Shown piece by piece: positions 18,114 to 27,266 of a DNA stretch of 64,000 bases. This stretch comes from Rhodococcus sp. P-2 (lineage in GTDB: Bacteria > Actinomycetota > Actinomycetes > Mycobacteriales > Mycobacteriaceae), in NCBI RefSeq assembly GCF_016598535.1, contig NZ_CP066779.1, forward strand, positions 4,090,053 to 4,154,052, given 5' to 3'. Position 1 is the stretch's first letter; every line of letters begins with the position of its first letter. The notes below the pieces were generated by a model that saw only the letters and a list, made by a program, of their open reading frames with translations, had not been told where the DNA came from and ran no database searches. The translations under genes were made by a program, and so were the position numbers.

Positions 18114-19418
18114 GTGAGTAGCGCCATAGCGCTCTTTGTTCTGGCGATTGCTCTTGTCCCGGTCGGTGGTGTCTTCGCGGCCGTCGACTCGGCGCTCAAC
18201 ACCATCTCGTCGGCGCGCATCGACGAGATGGCCAAGGAAGAGCGAGCCGGTGCCGCGCGAGTGCAACGCATCCTGACCGATCGTCCGCGATACGTGAATC
18301 TGATGGTCCTGCTTCGCATTCTGTGCGAAATCACGGCCACCGTCGTACTCGTGGGCGGCCTGATCGACATCCTCTCGCTGGGCTGGGCGCTGACCGTCAC
18401 CGCGGTGATCATGGTTCTCGTCTCGTACGTGGTCATCGGTGTCGGACCGAGAACACTTGGGCGCCAACATGCGTACTCCATCGCGATGGCCGCGTCGTTG
18501 CCCCTGCTGTGGATCGGTGTTCTGCTCGGGCCGATCAGTCGCGTCCTGATCCTCGTGGGTAACGCATTGACCCCGGGTAAGGGCTTCCGTAACGGTCCGT
18601 TCGCTTCGGAAATCGAGTTGCGTGAACTCGTGGACATGGCGCAGGAACGCGGCGTCGTCGCCGACGAAGAACGCCGAATGATCCAGTCGGTCTTCGAACT
18701 CGGAGACACGTCGGCACGCGAGGTGATGGTGCCCCGCACCGACATGGTGTGGATCGAGAACGACAAGAATGCCGGGCAGGCAACGTCGTTGGCAGTGCGC
18801 AGTGGTCACTCTCGCTTGCCGGTCATCGGGGAGAACGTCGACGACGTGCTCGGAGTCGTCTACCTCAAGGATCTGGTCAAGCAGACCTACCACCTGCCCG
18901 ACGGCGGCCGGAACGTCAACGTCTGCGACGTCATGCGGCCCGCGGTGTTCGTTCCCGACTCGAAGCCGCTCGACAGCTTGCTGGCCGAGATGCAGCGCGA
19001 CCGCAACCACATGGCGATCCTCGTCGACGAGTACGGCGGAATCGCCGGGCTGGTCACGATCGAGGACGTCATCGAGGAGATCGTCGGTGAGATCGCCGAC
19101 GAGTACGACGAGGACGAGACTCCGCCCATCGAGGACCTCGGGGACGGAATGTTCCGCGTATCCGCTCGGCTTCCCATCGAAGACCTCGGTGAATTGTTCG
19201 ATCTCGAACTCGAACTCGACGAGGTCGAAACCGTCGGCGGGCTGATCGGATACGTACTCGGCCGAGTTCCACTTCCCGGTTCCGAAGTGGAGTACGACGG
19301 TTTGATCCTGCGCGGCGAGGGAACCAATACGGGCCGAGGACGAGTACGCATCAGCACGGTGTTCGTGCAGCGCATCCCGCGGTCCGAAGACGAAGAGACA
19401 GAAGACACCGATGACTGA
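18114..19418 (+). CDS. CNNM/CorC-type membrane protein with CBS domains
   Basis: 434 residues. The DUF21/CNNM transmembrane domain spans about residues 1-170 (helices at [40 protein letters not shown] and later), followed by [28 protein letters not shown], a CBS pair ([35 protein letters not shown]) and a C-terminal CorC_HlyC domain. Often annotated as hemolysin; the family is linked to magnesium or cobalt export, so ion transport is the better guess. GTG start 21 bases after ybeY. M. tuberculosis Rv2366c is equivalent; its neighbour Rv2365c has no counterpart in the 24-base gap before era here. Confidence 0.9.
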   Translation: MSSAIALFVLAIALVPVGGVFAAVDSALNTISSARIDEMAKEERAGAARVQRILTDRPRYVNLMVLLRILCEITATVVLVGGLIDILSLGWALTVTAVIMVLVSYVVIGVGPRTLGRQHAYSIAMAASLPLLWIGVLLGPISRVLILVGNALTPGKGFRNGPFASEIELRELVDMAQERGVVADEERRMIQSVFELGDTSAREVMVPRTDMVWIENDKNAGQATSLAVRSGHSRLPVIGENVDDVLGVVYLKDLVKQTYHLPDGGRNVNVCDVMRPAVFVPDSKPLDSLLAEMQRDRNHMAILVDEYGGIAGLVTIEDVIEEIVGEIADEYDEDETPPIEDLGDGMFRVSARLPIEDLGELFDLELELDEVETVGGLIGYVLGRVPLPGSEVEYDGLILRGEGTNTGRGRVRISTVFVQRIPRSEDEETEDTDD

Positions 19419-19442
19419 GCGAGTGTTCAGCGAGGAGCAGTT

Positions 19443-20360
19443 ATGAGCAAGAACGAATTCCGGTCAGGCTTCGTGTGTTTCGTGGGTCGACCCAATACGG
19501 GTAAGTCCACGCTGACCAACGCGTTGGTCGGCAGCAAGATTGCGATCACGTCCTCGCGCCCGCAGACGACGCGCCACACGATTCGCGGCATCGTCCACCG
19601 CGAGCATGCGCAGCTGATCCTGGTGGACACCCCAGGACTGCACAAGCCGCGCACACTGCTCGGGCAGCGCCTCAACGACCTGGTGCGTGACACCTACTCC
19701 GAGGTCGACGTCATCTGCCTGTGCATCCCCGCCGACGAGGCCATCGGGCCCGGCGACCGCTGGATCGTGCAGCAGGTCCGTCAGATGGCGCCCAAGACCA
19801 AGCTGGTCGGCATCGTCACCAAGATCGACAAGGTCAGCCGCGACGCCGTCGGCAAGCAGTTGCTCGCGCTGTCCACCCTGCTCGGCCCCGAATCCGAGGT
19901 CGTCCCGGTCTCCGCGAAGTCGGGTGAACAGGTGGAGATACTGGTCGACGTCCTCGCCGGCCTGATGGACGAGGGCCCCGCCTTCTACCCGGACGGCGAA
20001 CTGACGGACGAGCCCGAAGAGGTGCTCATGGCCGAGCTCATCCGTGAGGCTGCGCTCGAGGGTCTCGGCGAAGAGTTGCCGCACTCCTTGGCCGTGGTGA
20101 TCGAGGAGGTCATCCCCCGCGAGGGACGCACCGAGAAGCAGGGCGAGATGCTCGACGTCCATGCGTTGCTCTACGTCGAGCGGCCCAGTCAGAAGGGCAT
20201 CGTCATCGGTAAGGGCGGAGCGCGTCTGCGGGAAGTCGGCACCAGCGCTCGGCTGCAGATCGAGAAGCTGCTCGGGGTGCGGATCTTCCTGGAGTTGCAC
20301 GTCAAGGTCGCCAAGGACTGGCAGCGGGACCCGAAGCAGCTCGGACGCCTGGGCTTCTAG
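19443..20360 (+). CDS. era: GTPase Era
   Basis: 305-residue GTPase for late assembly of the 30S subunit. G1 GRPNTGKSTLTNAL near residue 15, G3 DTPGL near 65, G4 TKID near 123, and a C-terminal KH domain (GIVIGKGGARLREVGTSARLQ) that binds the 16S rRNA 3' end. The Shine-Dalgarno GAGGAG lies 6 bases before ATG 19443. The stop codon abuts a very long hairpin shared with the converging tetR gene. Confidence 0.97.
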   Translation: MSKNEFRSGFVCFVGRPNTGKSTLTNALVGSKIAITSSRPQTTRHTIRGIVHREHAQLILVDTPGLHKPRTLLGQRLNDLVRDTYSEVDVICLCIPADEAIGPGDRWIVQQVRQMAPKTKLVGIVTKIDKVSRDAVGKQLLALSTLLGPESEVVPVSAKSGEQVEILVDVLAGLMDEGPAFYPDGELTDEPEEVLMAELIREAALEGLGEELPHSLAVVIEEVIPREGRTEKQGEMLDVHALLYVERPSQKGIVIGKGGARLREVGTSARLQIEKLLGVRIFLELHVKVAKDWQRDPKQLGRLGF

Positions 20361-20362
20361 GG

Positions 20363-20425
20363 CCTCCGGCCCCGTGAGCGGTTAAGGAGTCCAGGGACTG
20401 CCTAACCACTCACAGGGGCCGGAGG
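20363..20425. terminator. Long bidirectional hairpin between era and tetR
   Basis: CCTCCGGCCCC (20363-20373) plus GTGAGCGGTTA (20374-20384) pair with TAACCACTCAC (20403-20413) and GGGGCCGGAGG (20415-20425): 22 pairs with one mismatch and one bulged base, around an 18-base loop. No U-run follows. The right arm includes the stop codon and last codons of the converging tetR gene. It probably ends transcription from both sides. Confidence 0.7.
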
Positions 20426-20964
20426 ACCCTGAGAATCGCCGCGCCGATGTCCTGCTCGTCGACGCCCGTAGCGAGGCGTCGGAGTTGGAGTCCGGTGATG
20501 ACGGCGACAAGCGTCGATGCAATCGACTCCGGATCCGGTACGCCGAGTGCCGTCAGGATCGTGACGGTCAGATCGTCGTAGGCGGCAAAGCATTCCACCG
20601 CCACCTCATGAAGTTCGTGGTCCCGGCCGGCTGCGATGTACATCTCGAACGGTGCGATCCGCTCGGCGGAGAACGACAGGTCTCGCGTCACCTTCTCGGC
20701 GATCGCCGCAGCGTCCTCGACGCTCAGACCTTTGTCGCGGTACTCCTCGGCCAAGGCACGCAGGCGCGTCGTCTCGTCGGTCACGAAACGAGACAGCGCA
20801 GCCCGAAGCATGTCCGACTGGCTGGCGAAGTGATACGTGATCGATCCGAGTGAGACGCCGGCCTGCGCGGCGATGCGCCGGTTGCTCACACCAGGGATGC
20901 CGTCGGTACCGACGACGTGCAGAACGGCGTCGAGTATTCGCTCGCGAACGTCCCGGTTACTCAT
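20410..20964 (-). CDS. TetR-family regulator of the amidase operon
   Basis: 184 residues with an N-terminal helix-turn-helix (RERILDAVLHVVGTDGIPGVSNRRIAAQAGVSLGSITYHFASQ) and a short helical effector domain. It begins 4 bases after the amidase stop, so the two genes form one minus-strand operon. By inference it represses the operon through the perfect palindrome upstream of the amidase. Its last codons are part of the hairpin shared with era. Confidence 0.85.
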   Translation of the reverse strand: MSNRDVRERILDAVLHVVGTDGIPGVSNRRIAAQAGVSLGSITYHFASQSDMLRAALSRFVTDETTRLRALAEEYRDKGLSVEDAAAIAEKVTRDLSFSAERIAPFEMYIAAGRDHELHEVAVECFAAYDDLTVTILTALGVPDPESIASTLVAVITGLQLRRLATGVDEQDIGAAILRVLRPL

Positions 20965-20968
20965 CGAA

Positions 20969-22387
20969 TCACCACCACGGCTCGGGGCGAACCTGATCCC
21001 AACGCAGGACCGATTCCAATTGTGACGCGAGCGAGACCAACAGCGGTTCGGTGTTTTCGTTGCCCATCAACTGCGCACCGATGGGCAGGCCGGCCGTGCT
21101 GAATCCGGCGGGTACGTTGACCGAGGGCCAGCCGAGGACGTTCCACGGCCACGCGTACGGGCAGGCTCCGGTCATGACCTTGTCGGTGTCCCAACCACCG
21201 ATGCCGTCGATCGCGGTCGCCATGATCGGTGGAGTTGCCGTCGTGGGTGCCAGGACGACGTCGTAGGTGTCGAAGATCGCTCCGATCCGCTTTCGCATCC
21301 GCGGTTCGGCGGCACGGGCCGCGCGCAGAGGTGCGCCGCGAAGTAGCTTGCCGCTGTGTGCATTTCCGCGCGTTCGGGCGTCGACCAGTGTCGGATCGGG
21401 AACGCGTCCGAGCCAGTCGTGGACCCCGACGAGTGAGCGGGGCAGAAAGTTCAGGCCGAAGATCAGGCCGTAGGCGGGATCGTCGACGACGACATGGTGT
21501 CCGAGTCCGCGCAGCGTGTCGGCGATCGAATGAACAGCCAGGCGCACTTCCGGGTCCAGCTTCACGGGAGTGGCGGTGAACGGATTACGAAGGGAAAGAG
21601 CGATTTTCAGCTTTCCGGGGTCGCGTCCCACTGCGTCGCTGACGGTAACCGGTGCCGGTTTGTGGAGATCGCCGTCGTGGTTGCCGGCAGCGACGTCGAG
21701 CAGCAGTGCCGCATCGGCGACGGTGCGAGCGAGCGGGCCGTTGACCGTCAGGCCGTAGAACGCTTCGGCGTCGGGCCAGGTGGAGATGCGCCCGCGCTGC
21801 GGTTTGATTCCGACGAGGTTGGTCCAGGCCGCGGGAATCCGGATGGAACCGGCTCCGTCGGAACCGATTCCGGCGCTGACCAATCCGGCAGCGACTGCCG
21901 CGGCGGTGCCGCCCGACGATCCGCCGGGAGTGTGGTGACGCGACCACGGATTGCGCGTGTAGCCGAAGGCCGAACCGCTCGTGAGCGGCCACTGGCCCAG
22001 TTCCGGGCTGTTGGTCTTGCCCACGATCACTGCGCCGGCGTCGCGGAGGCGTCGAATCATCTCCGAGTCCTCGGTCTTGGCCGGGAAATCGCCCGGGCAA
22101 CCGAAGGCGGTGGGTTCGCCGGTGATGTCGACGTCGTCCTTCACTGCGATCGGCACGCCGAGAAGCGGTAGGCGCTCGCCGAGTGCGAGACGTCTGTCGG
22201 CCTCGGCAGCTTCCTCCAGCGCCTTCTCGCGCCGCACGATCTTGAACGCGTTGAGGTGAGGCTGAGTGGCCTCGATGCGGCTCAGCGTTGCCTCGGTGGC
22301 CGCGACGGACGAGGTAGCACCCGAGGCCAGACTCGCAACCTGGTCGACGAGACCGGGGGCGAGATCGTGGTCGGTTCGAGAAGTCAT
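20969..22387 (-). CDS. Amidase (amidase signature family)
   Basis: 472 residues. The Ser-cisSer-Lys machinery is visible: Lys in PIAVKDDVDI near residue 80, GGSSGGTAAAVAAGL near 155, and the nucleophile region GSDGAGSIRIPAAWTNLVGIKP near 178. It hydrolyses amide bonds; the substrate is unknown. Start at ATG 22387 with AAGGGAA before it; an ORF extension to 22465 would include the operator palindrome and is rejected. M. tuberculosis amiA2 (Rv2363) lies in the same place between era and recO. Confidence 0.9.
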   Translation of the reverse strand: MTSRTDHDLAPGLVDQVASLASGATSSVAATEATLSRIEATQPHLNAFKIVRREKALEEAAEADRRLALGERLPLLGVPIAVKDDVDITGEPTAFGCPGDFPAKTEDSEMIRRLRDAGAVIVGKTNSPELGQWPLTSGSAFGYTRNPWSRHHTPGGSSGGTAAAVAAGLVSAGIGSDGAGSIRIPAAWTNLVGIKPQRGRISTWPDAEAFYGLTVNGPLARTVADAALLLDVAAGNHDGDLHKPAPVTVSDAVGRDPGKLKIALSLRNPFTATPVKLDPEVRLAVHSIADTLRGLGHHVVVDDPAYGLIFGLNFLPRSLVGVHDWLGRVPDPTLVDARTRGNAHSGKLLRGAPLRAARAAEPRMRKRIGAIFDTYDVVLAPTTATPPIMATAIDGIGGWDTDKVMTGACPYAWPWNVLGWPSVNVPAGFSTAGLPIGAQLMGNENTEPLLVSLASQLESVLRWDQVRPEPWW

Positions 22388-22404
22388 CAGGTTCCCTTCG
22401 CAAA

Positions 22405-22426
22405 ACTGTTCGTTCGAACGAACAGT
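22405..22426. promoter_or_regulatory. Perfect 22-base palindrome, probable TetR operator
   Basis: A fully symmetric site with half ACTGTTCGTTC lies 18 bases upstream of the amidase start. Its position over the amidase promoter and the tetR gene in the same operon make it the likely operator for autoregulation. The divergent kdp operon begins about 200 bases away on the other side and could also be affected. Confidence 0.8.
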
Positions 22427-22627
22427 AACTTGTTTCAGTATTAGCGAACTTCGGTTTCGCGTCAAGATCGCGTCAAGACGCCAGGTCAGTGCGTAAGTGG
22501 ATCGTCAGAGACGCGGAATCAGCCTCTCTGGAGGTCGAAGCTGAGAGAGCGCATCCGGTCGAGGGCGACCGAGCGTCATGGCTGCGATGCACAGCAGCAC
22601 GGCAAAAGATTTCGAAGAGGGAAGCTC

Positions 22628-22720
22628 ATGGCCGATCTGGCCTACGTTGCTCTGATTCTCGGCGGTTTTCTCGTGTGCGCGCTGGTACTGCGCGCCCTAC
22701 AGGCGAGCGCTCCCAAATGA
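22628..22720 (+). CDS. 30-residue membrane peptide coupled to kdpF
   Basis: ATG 22628 to TGA 22720 encodes MADLAYVALILGGFLVCALV followed by LRALQASAPK: one hydrophobic helix with a short positive tail. AAGAGGGAAGCTC before the ATG supplies a ribosome site. Its stop overlaps the kdpF start as ATGA. It could be a second KdpF-like stabilising peptide or a translational leader; no family assignment is made. It is transcribed first in the kdp operon. Confidence 0.65.
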   Translation: MADLAYVALILGGFLVCALVLRALQASAPK

Positions 22721-22815
22721 CGGTTGCCGGTGTGGTCAGCGTGGTTCTGATCGCCGTCGCCGCGGCATTGGTCATTTATCTGCTCGTTGCACTCGTAGAT
22801 CCTGAGAGGTTCTGA
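22717..22815 (+). CDS. kdpF: K+-transporting ATPase subunit KdpF
   Basis: 32-residue single-helix peptide (VVSVVLIAVAAALVIYLLVA then LVDPERF), the usual size and C-terminal PERF signature of KdpF, which stabilises the KdpFABC complex in the membrane. ATG 22717 overlaps the stop of the preceding peptide, and the TGA overlaps the kdpA ATG as TGATG, so the three are translationally coupled. Confidence 0.88.
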   Translation: MTVAGVVSVVLIAVAAALVIYLLVALVDPERF

Positions 22816-24500
22816 TGTCGCCCGCTCTCGCAGCCGGCCTGCAGATTGTCTTTGTCCTCGTCGTTCTGGCAATCGCCTACGTTCCGGTGGGCGACTACAT
22901 GGCACGTGTTTACTCGTCGACGCGAGATCTGCGGGTCGAGAGTGTGATCTACCGCGTCGGTCGGATCGACTCGCGGGCCGAGCAGACGTGGTACGGCTAC
23001 GCCGCGAGCGTTCTCGGATTCTCGTTGGCGAGCGCATTGTTCCTGTACTTCCTGCAACGGATTCAGGGAGTACTGCCGCTGAATGACGGACTGTCCGGCG
23101 TCAGCCCAGCCGTTGCCTTCAACACCGCGATTTCCTTTGTGGCGAACACCAACTGGCAGTCGTACACGCCGGAAACGACGATGAGCAACTTCGTTCAGCC
23201 CGTCGGTCTGGCGGTGCAGAACTTCGTCTCGGCCGCAGTCGGCATGGCAGTGGCAATCGCCTTGGTACGTGGTTTCATTCGAGTGGCCAGGGGCGGTGAG
23301 ATCGGCAACTTCTGGGTCGATCTGACGCGTGGTTCTCTGCGCATCCTTCTCCCGTTCTCCTTCGTGATCGCCCTGATCCTGTTGAGCCAGGGAGTGATCC
23401 AGTCGTTCCACAGCAGTTTCGCCTCCACCGGCCTCGACGGCAATGCGGTGACCAATGCACTAGCTCCCGTCGCGTCCCAGGAAGCGATCAAGGAACTCGG
23501 CACCAACGGTGGCGGGATCTTGGCTGCCAACTCGGCGCACCCGTTCGAGAACCCCACCCCGCTGAGCAATATCGTCGAGATTCTGGCGATCCTGTTGATT
23601 CCGGTCTGCCTCACCCGGACATTCGGAACTCTCGTCGGGGATCGTAGGCAAGGCCTCACCCTGCTGGCAGTGATGGGAATCCTGTGGAGCGGACTGCTCG
23701 CGGTGACGCTCGCTGCCGAATCCGGCGCACGCGGTGTTGCCGCCACAGCAGCTGGTTCGATGATGGAGGGCAAGGAAGTTCGCTTCGGAATCCCCGGATC
23801 GGCATTGTTCGCGGTGGCGACCACGGGAACGTCGACGGGTGCGGTGAACTCTGCCCACGACAGCATGTCGCCCCTCGGCGGAGGCGCGGTCCTGCTCAAC
23901 ATGTTGCTCGGCGAAATCGCGCCGGGTGGAGTCGGAACCGGCCTCTACGGGATTCTTGTGCTCGCACTGATCGCGGTGTTCGTCGGCGGACTGTTGGTCG
24001 GTCGCACCCCCGAATACCTCGGCAAGAAGTTGGGTCGACGCGAGATCACCCTTGCAGCACTGTCGATTCTGGTCATGCCCGCACTTGTCCTGATCGGTAC
24101 CGCCATCACCGTGATCCTCGGATCGACCACCGGTTATCAAGGCAACGGGGGAGATCCGGGCACGCCGGGATCGATCCACGGGTTCAGTGAGGTGCTCTAC
24201 GCCTTCGCTTCCGCCTCGAACAACAACGGCAGCGCGTTCGGCGGTCTGACTGTCACCAGCGACTGGTTCCAGTCGTCCCTCGGAATCTGCATGCTTCTGG
24301 GCCGATTCCTGCCCATCATCTTCGTTCTCGCTCTGGCCGGTGCCCTGGCCTCGCAGAAGAAGGTGGCGCCGACGGCGGGCACCCTCCCCACATCCGGTCC
24401 GATGTTCACCGGCTTGTTGACCGGCACCGTCGTTCTTGTTGCTGCACTTACATTCTTCCCGGCCCTCGCGCTGGGCCCGCTAGCGGAGGCTCTTCAATGA
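22815..24500 (+). CDS. kdpA: K+-transporting ATPase subunit KdpA
   Basis: 561-residue potassium-binding, channel-like subunit with about ten helices. The filter regions are present: [50 protein letters not shown] and [11 protein letters not shown]. It takes up K+ at low external concentration with KdpB energising transport. Stop and kdpB start overlap as ATGA. Confidence 0.97.
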   Translation: MSPALAAGLQIVFVLVVLAIAYVPVGDYMARVYSSTRDLRVESVIYRVGRIDSRAEQTWYGYAASVLGFSLASALFLYFLQRIQGVLPLNDGLSGVSPAVAFNTAISFVANTNWQSYTPETTMSNFVQPVGLAVQNFVSAAVGMAVAIALVRGFIRVARGGEIGNFWVDLTRGSLRILLPFSFVIALILLSQGVIQSFHSSFASTGLDGNAVTNALAPVASQEAIKELGTNGGGILAANSAHPFENPTPLSNIVEILAILLIPVCLTRTFGTLVGDRRQGLTLLAVMGILWSGLLAVTLAAESGARGVAATAAGSMMEGKEVRFGIPGSALFAVATTGTSTGAVNSAHDSMSPLGGGAVLLNMLLGEIAPGGVGTGLYGILVLALIAVFVGGLLVGRTPEYLGKKLGRREITLAALSILVMPALVLIGTAITVILGSTTGYQGNGGDPGTPGSIHGFSEVLYAFASASNNNGSAFGGLTVTSDWFQSSLGICMLLGRFLPIIFVLALAGALASQKKVAPTAGTLPTSGPMFTGLLTGTVVLVAALTFFPALALGPLAEALQ

Positions 24501-26602
24501 CCGTGCGTATCAGTGAGAAACCCGTGGTAGCGCAAGACGCTGCCGACAAGGTTGATCCAGGGCAGTCCCGTCAAGTACACGCAGGCGTATTCAACCCGCG
24601 GCAGATGATCACCGCGTTGCCGGGGGCCGTACGCAAACTCGACCCACGCCACTTGGCGCGTAACCCGGTCATGTTCGTGGTGTTCGTCGGTTCCGTCATC
24701 ACCACCGTCATGGCGATCGCCGATCCCTCGGTGTTCTCCTGGGTGATCACCCTGTGGCTCTGGTTCACGGTGATCTTCGCGAACCTCGCCGAATCCGTGG
24801 CCGAAGGGCGAGGCAAGGCCCAGGCGGCCAGCTTGCGAAAGGTCAAGCAGGACACCACCGCACATCGGATCACCATGAGTGGTGCGATCGAATCGGTGTC
24901 CGGCACCGAACTGGTGGTCGGGGACCGGGTGATCGTGGTTGCGGGCGAGGTCATCCCCGGCGACGGCGACGTGGTCGAAGGTATTGCCTCCGTGGACGAA
25001 TCGGCGATCACCGGTGAATCGGCACCGGTAGTCCGTGAATCCGGTGGCGACCGCTGTGCCGTCACCGGTGGTACGACGGTTCTCTCCGACCGCATCGTCG
25101 TGGAGATCACCGCGGCACCGGGCAGTTCGTTCGTGGACCGGATGATCGCGCTCGTCGAGGGTGCTTCGCGTCAGAAGACACCCAACGAGATTGCGCTCAA
25201 CATCCTGCTCGCGTCGTTGACCGTCATCTTCCTCCTCGCCGTCGTTGCCATCGGCCCGATGGGCTTGTACGCAGGGCACGAACAGGATCCGATCAAGCTG
25301 ATCGCACTCCTCGTCTGCCTGATCCCGACGACCATCGGAGCGCTGCTCTCGGCGATCGGTATCGCGGGGATGGACCGGCTCGTCCAGCGCAACGTTCTCG
25401 CGATGTCGGGGCGTGCCGTGGAAGCTGCGGGCGACATCGACACCCTGCTGATGGACAAGACCGGAACCATCACCTTCGGTAACCGTCGGGCGACCGCGCT
25501 CCATCCGGCGCCAGGTGTAACCGCCGACGACCTCGCTGCGGCAGCACGCTTGTCGAGCCTGGCCGACGGAACTCCCGAGGGACGGAGCATCGTCGAGTTG
25601 TGCGCAGCGGAGTTCGGTCTCGCTGCCGAGCCGACGCTGGACGAGGAACGCGCCGAGTTCGTTCCCTTCACGGCACAAACGCGGATGAGCGGACTCGACC
25701 ACTCCGGACGCCACATCCGAAAGGGTGCAGCAGATGCGGTGATGAACTGGGTCGTCAGTGGCGGTGGACACGCAGAGACCGCGGTGACCGACACCGTGAA
25801 CGACATCGCGCAAGCCGGCGGAACACCACTGGTAGTTGCCGTCAAGAACGGTGAGAGCACTTCGATACTCGGCGTGATCGCGTTGTCCGACGTCGTCAAG
25901 CCGGGAATGGCTGACAGATTCGCCGAACTCCGGGCGATGGGTATTCGCACGATCATGATCACCGGCGACAATCCGTTGACCGCGAAGGCGATTGCCGACG
26001 AGGCGGGCGTCGACGACTTCATGGCGGAAGCCACCCCGGAAGACAAACTGGCCCTGATCCGGAAGGAGCAGGAAGGCGGACGTCTCGTCGCGATGACCGG
26101 TGACGGGACCAATGATGCTCCCGCCCTTGCCCAGGCGGATGTCGGGGTCGCGATGAACACGGGAACCTCGGCAGCCAAAGAGGCCGGGAACATGGTCGAT
26201 CTCGATTCCGATCCCACCAAGCTGATCGAGGTGGTGGAAATCGGCAAGCAATTGCTGATCACCCGCGGCGCGTTGACCACATTCTCGTTGGCGAACGACC
26301 TGGCGAAGTATTTCGCAATCCTGCCGGCATTGTTCAGCGGCATCTACCCGCAGCTGGACGCGTTGAACATCATGCGGCTCGCCACCCCCGAATCGGCGAT
26401 CGTCTCGGCCGTGATCTTCAACGCCTTGGTGATCATCGGTTTGATTCCGTTGGCACTCAAGGGTGTTCGATACCGACCGTCGACGGCATCGCAGTTGCTC
26501 GGACGTAACCTGCTCGTCTACGGTCTCGGCGGTGTGATCACGCCGTTCGTCGGTATCTGGTTGATCGATCTCGTCGTACGTTTGATTCCTGGAATTGGGT
26601 GA
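24497..26602 (+). CDS. kdpB: K+-transporting ATPase ATP-binding subunit KdpB
   Basis: 701-residue P-type ATPase. The phosphorylated Asp is in DKTGTIT near residue 318, the actuator loop is TGESAPV near 174, and the hinge is [21 protein letters not shown] near 533. Membrane helices flank these domains as in other KdpB proteins. An ORF of 585 codons on the opposite strand is only a shadow. Six bases separate it from kdpC. Confidence 0.97.
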   Translation: MTVRISEKPVVAQDAADKVDPGQSRQVHAGVFNPRQMITALPGAVRKLDPRHLARNPVMFVVFVGSVITTVMAIADPSVFSWVITLWLWFTVIFANLAESVAEGRGKAQAASLRKVKQDTTAHRITMSGAIESVSGTELVVGDRVIVVAGEVIPGDGDVVEGIASVDESAITGESAPVVRESGGDRCAVTGGTTVLSDRIVVEITAAPGSSFVDRMIALVEGASRQKTPNEIALNILLASLTVIFLLAVVAIGPMGLYAGHEQDPIKLIALLVCLIPTTIGALLSAIGIAGMDRLVQRNVLAMSGRAVEAAGDIDTLLMDKTGTITFGNRRATALHPAPGVTADDLAAAARLSSLADGTPEGRSIVELCAAEFGLAAEPTLDEERAEFVPFTAQTRMSGLDHSGRHIRKGAADAVMNWVVSGGGHAETAVTDTVNDIAQAGGTPLVVAVKNGESTSILGVIALSDVVKPGMADRFAELRAMGIRTIMITGDNPLTAKAIADEAGVDDFMAEATPEDKLALIRKEQEGGRLVAMTGDGTNDAPALAQADVGVAMNTGTSAAKEAGNMVDLDSDPTKLIEVVEIGKQLLITRGALTTFSLANDLAKYFAILPALFSGIYPQLDALNIMRLATPESAIVSAVIFNALVIIGLIPLALKGVRYRPSTASQLLGRNLLVYGLGGVITPFVGIWLIDLVVRLIPGIG

Positions 26603-26608
26603 CCTGAC

Positions 26609-27259
26609 ATGCGTTTCACTATCGGTTTTGCCAAACAGGTGTGGGCGGGTCTGCTCGTATTGCTCGCGCTCACCGTCGTTCTCGGTGTGATCTACCCTGC
26701 CGCCGTGTGGGGTGTCAGCCGAATCAGTTCGGGATCGGCCGAAGGCTCACCGGTCACCGACGCCTCCGGTTGTGTGGTCGGCAGTGCCTGGGTGGGTGTC
26801 GATCCGCAGGTTGCCGAAGGGCAGCAGGACCCGTTCTTCCACAATCGTGTCGTCGGATCGGTTTCGGACGAGGATCCGTTCGCCACCGGTGATCCCGCCG
26901 CGGCACTGCCGTCCAACCAGGGGCCGAGCAGCGAAATTCTGGCCGGATTCATCATCGAGCGTCGGGCGGCCATCGCGGCACGTGAGGGCGTCGACCCGGC
27001 ATCGGTTCCCGTCGACGCCGTCACCGGCTCGGGCTCGGGTATCGATCCCCACATCAGTCCGGCGTACGCCGGACTGCAGGTCGCGAGGGTGGCGGCGAAC
27101 AACGGCATCTCGGAAGATCAGGTGCGAGAGTTGGTGGCCGAGCACACCGACGGTAGGCAACTCGGATTTCTCGGAGCCGAGCGAGTCAACGTCCTGGAGT
27201 TGAACCTGGCACTCGGATTGACGGCACCTACGTGTGCTGCGCCGACGACTGGTGGATGA
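26609..27259 (+). CDS. kdpC: K+-transporting ATPase subunit KdpC
   Basis: 216 residues with one N-terminal helix (VWAGLLVLLALTVVLGVIYPAAVWGV) and an external domain with DPFFHNRVVGS, LPSNQGPSSEIL and DPHISPAYAGLQVARVAANNGI, the family signatures. It assists nucleotide binding by KdpB. An unusual extension after the conserved LNLALGL is short (TAPTCAAPTTGG). Confidence 0.95.
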   Translation: MRFTIGFAKQVWAGLLVLLALTVVLGVIYPAAVWGVSRISSGSAEGSPVTDASGCVVGSAWVGVDPQVAEGQQDPFFHNRVVGSVSDEDPFATGDPAAALPSNQGPSSEILAGFIIERRAAIAAREGVDPASVPVDAVTGSGSGIDPHISPAYAGLQVARVAANNGISEDQVRELVAEHTDGRQLGFLGAERVNVLELNLALGLTAPTCAAPTTGG

Positions 27260-27266
27260 TTGTCAC

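Noticed and set aside
22466-22627. ydaO/c-di-AMP riboswitch before kdp
   Set aside because: The conserved core sequences were not found; only a weak stem was seen.
24494-26251. 585-codon frame opposite kdpB
   Set aside because: Composition is His/Arg/Asp-rich with no motif; kdpB is complete on the other strand.
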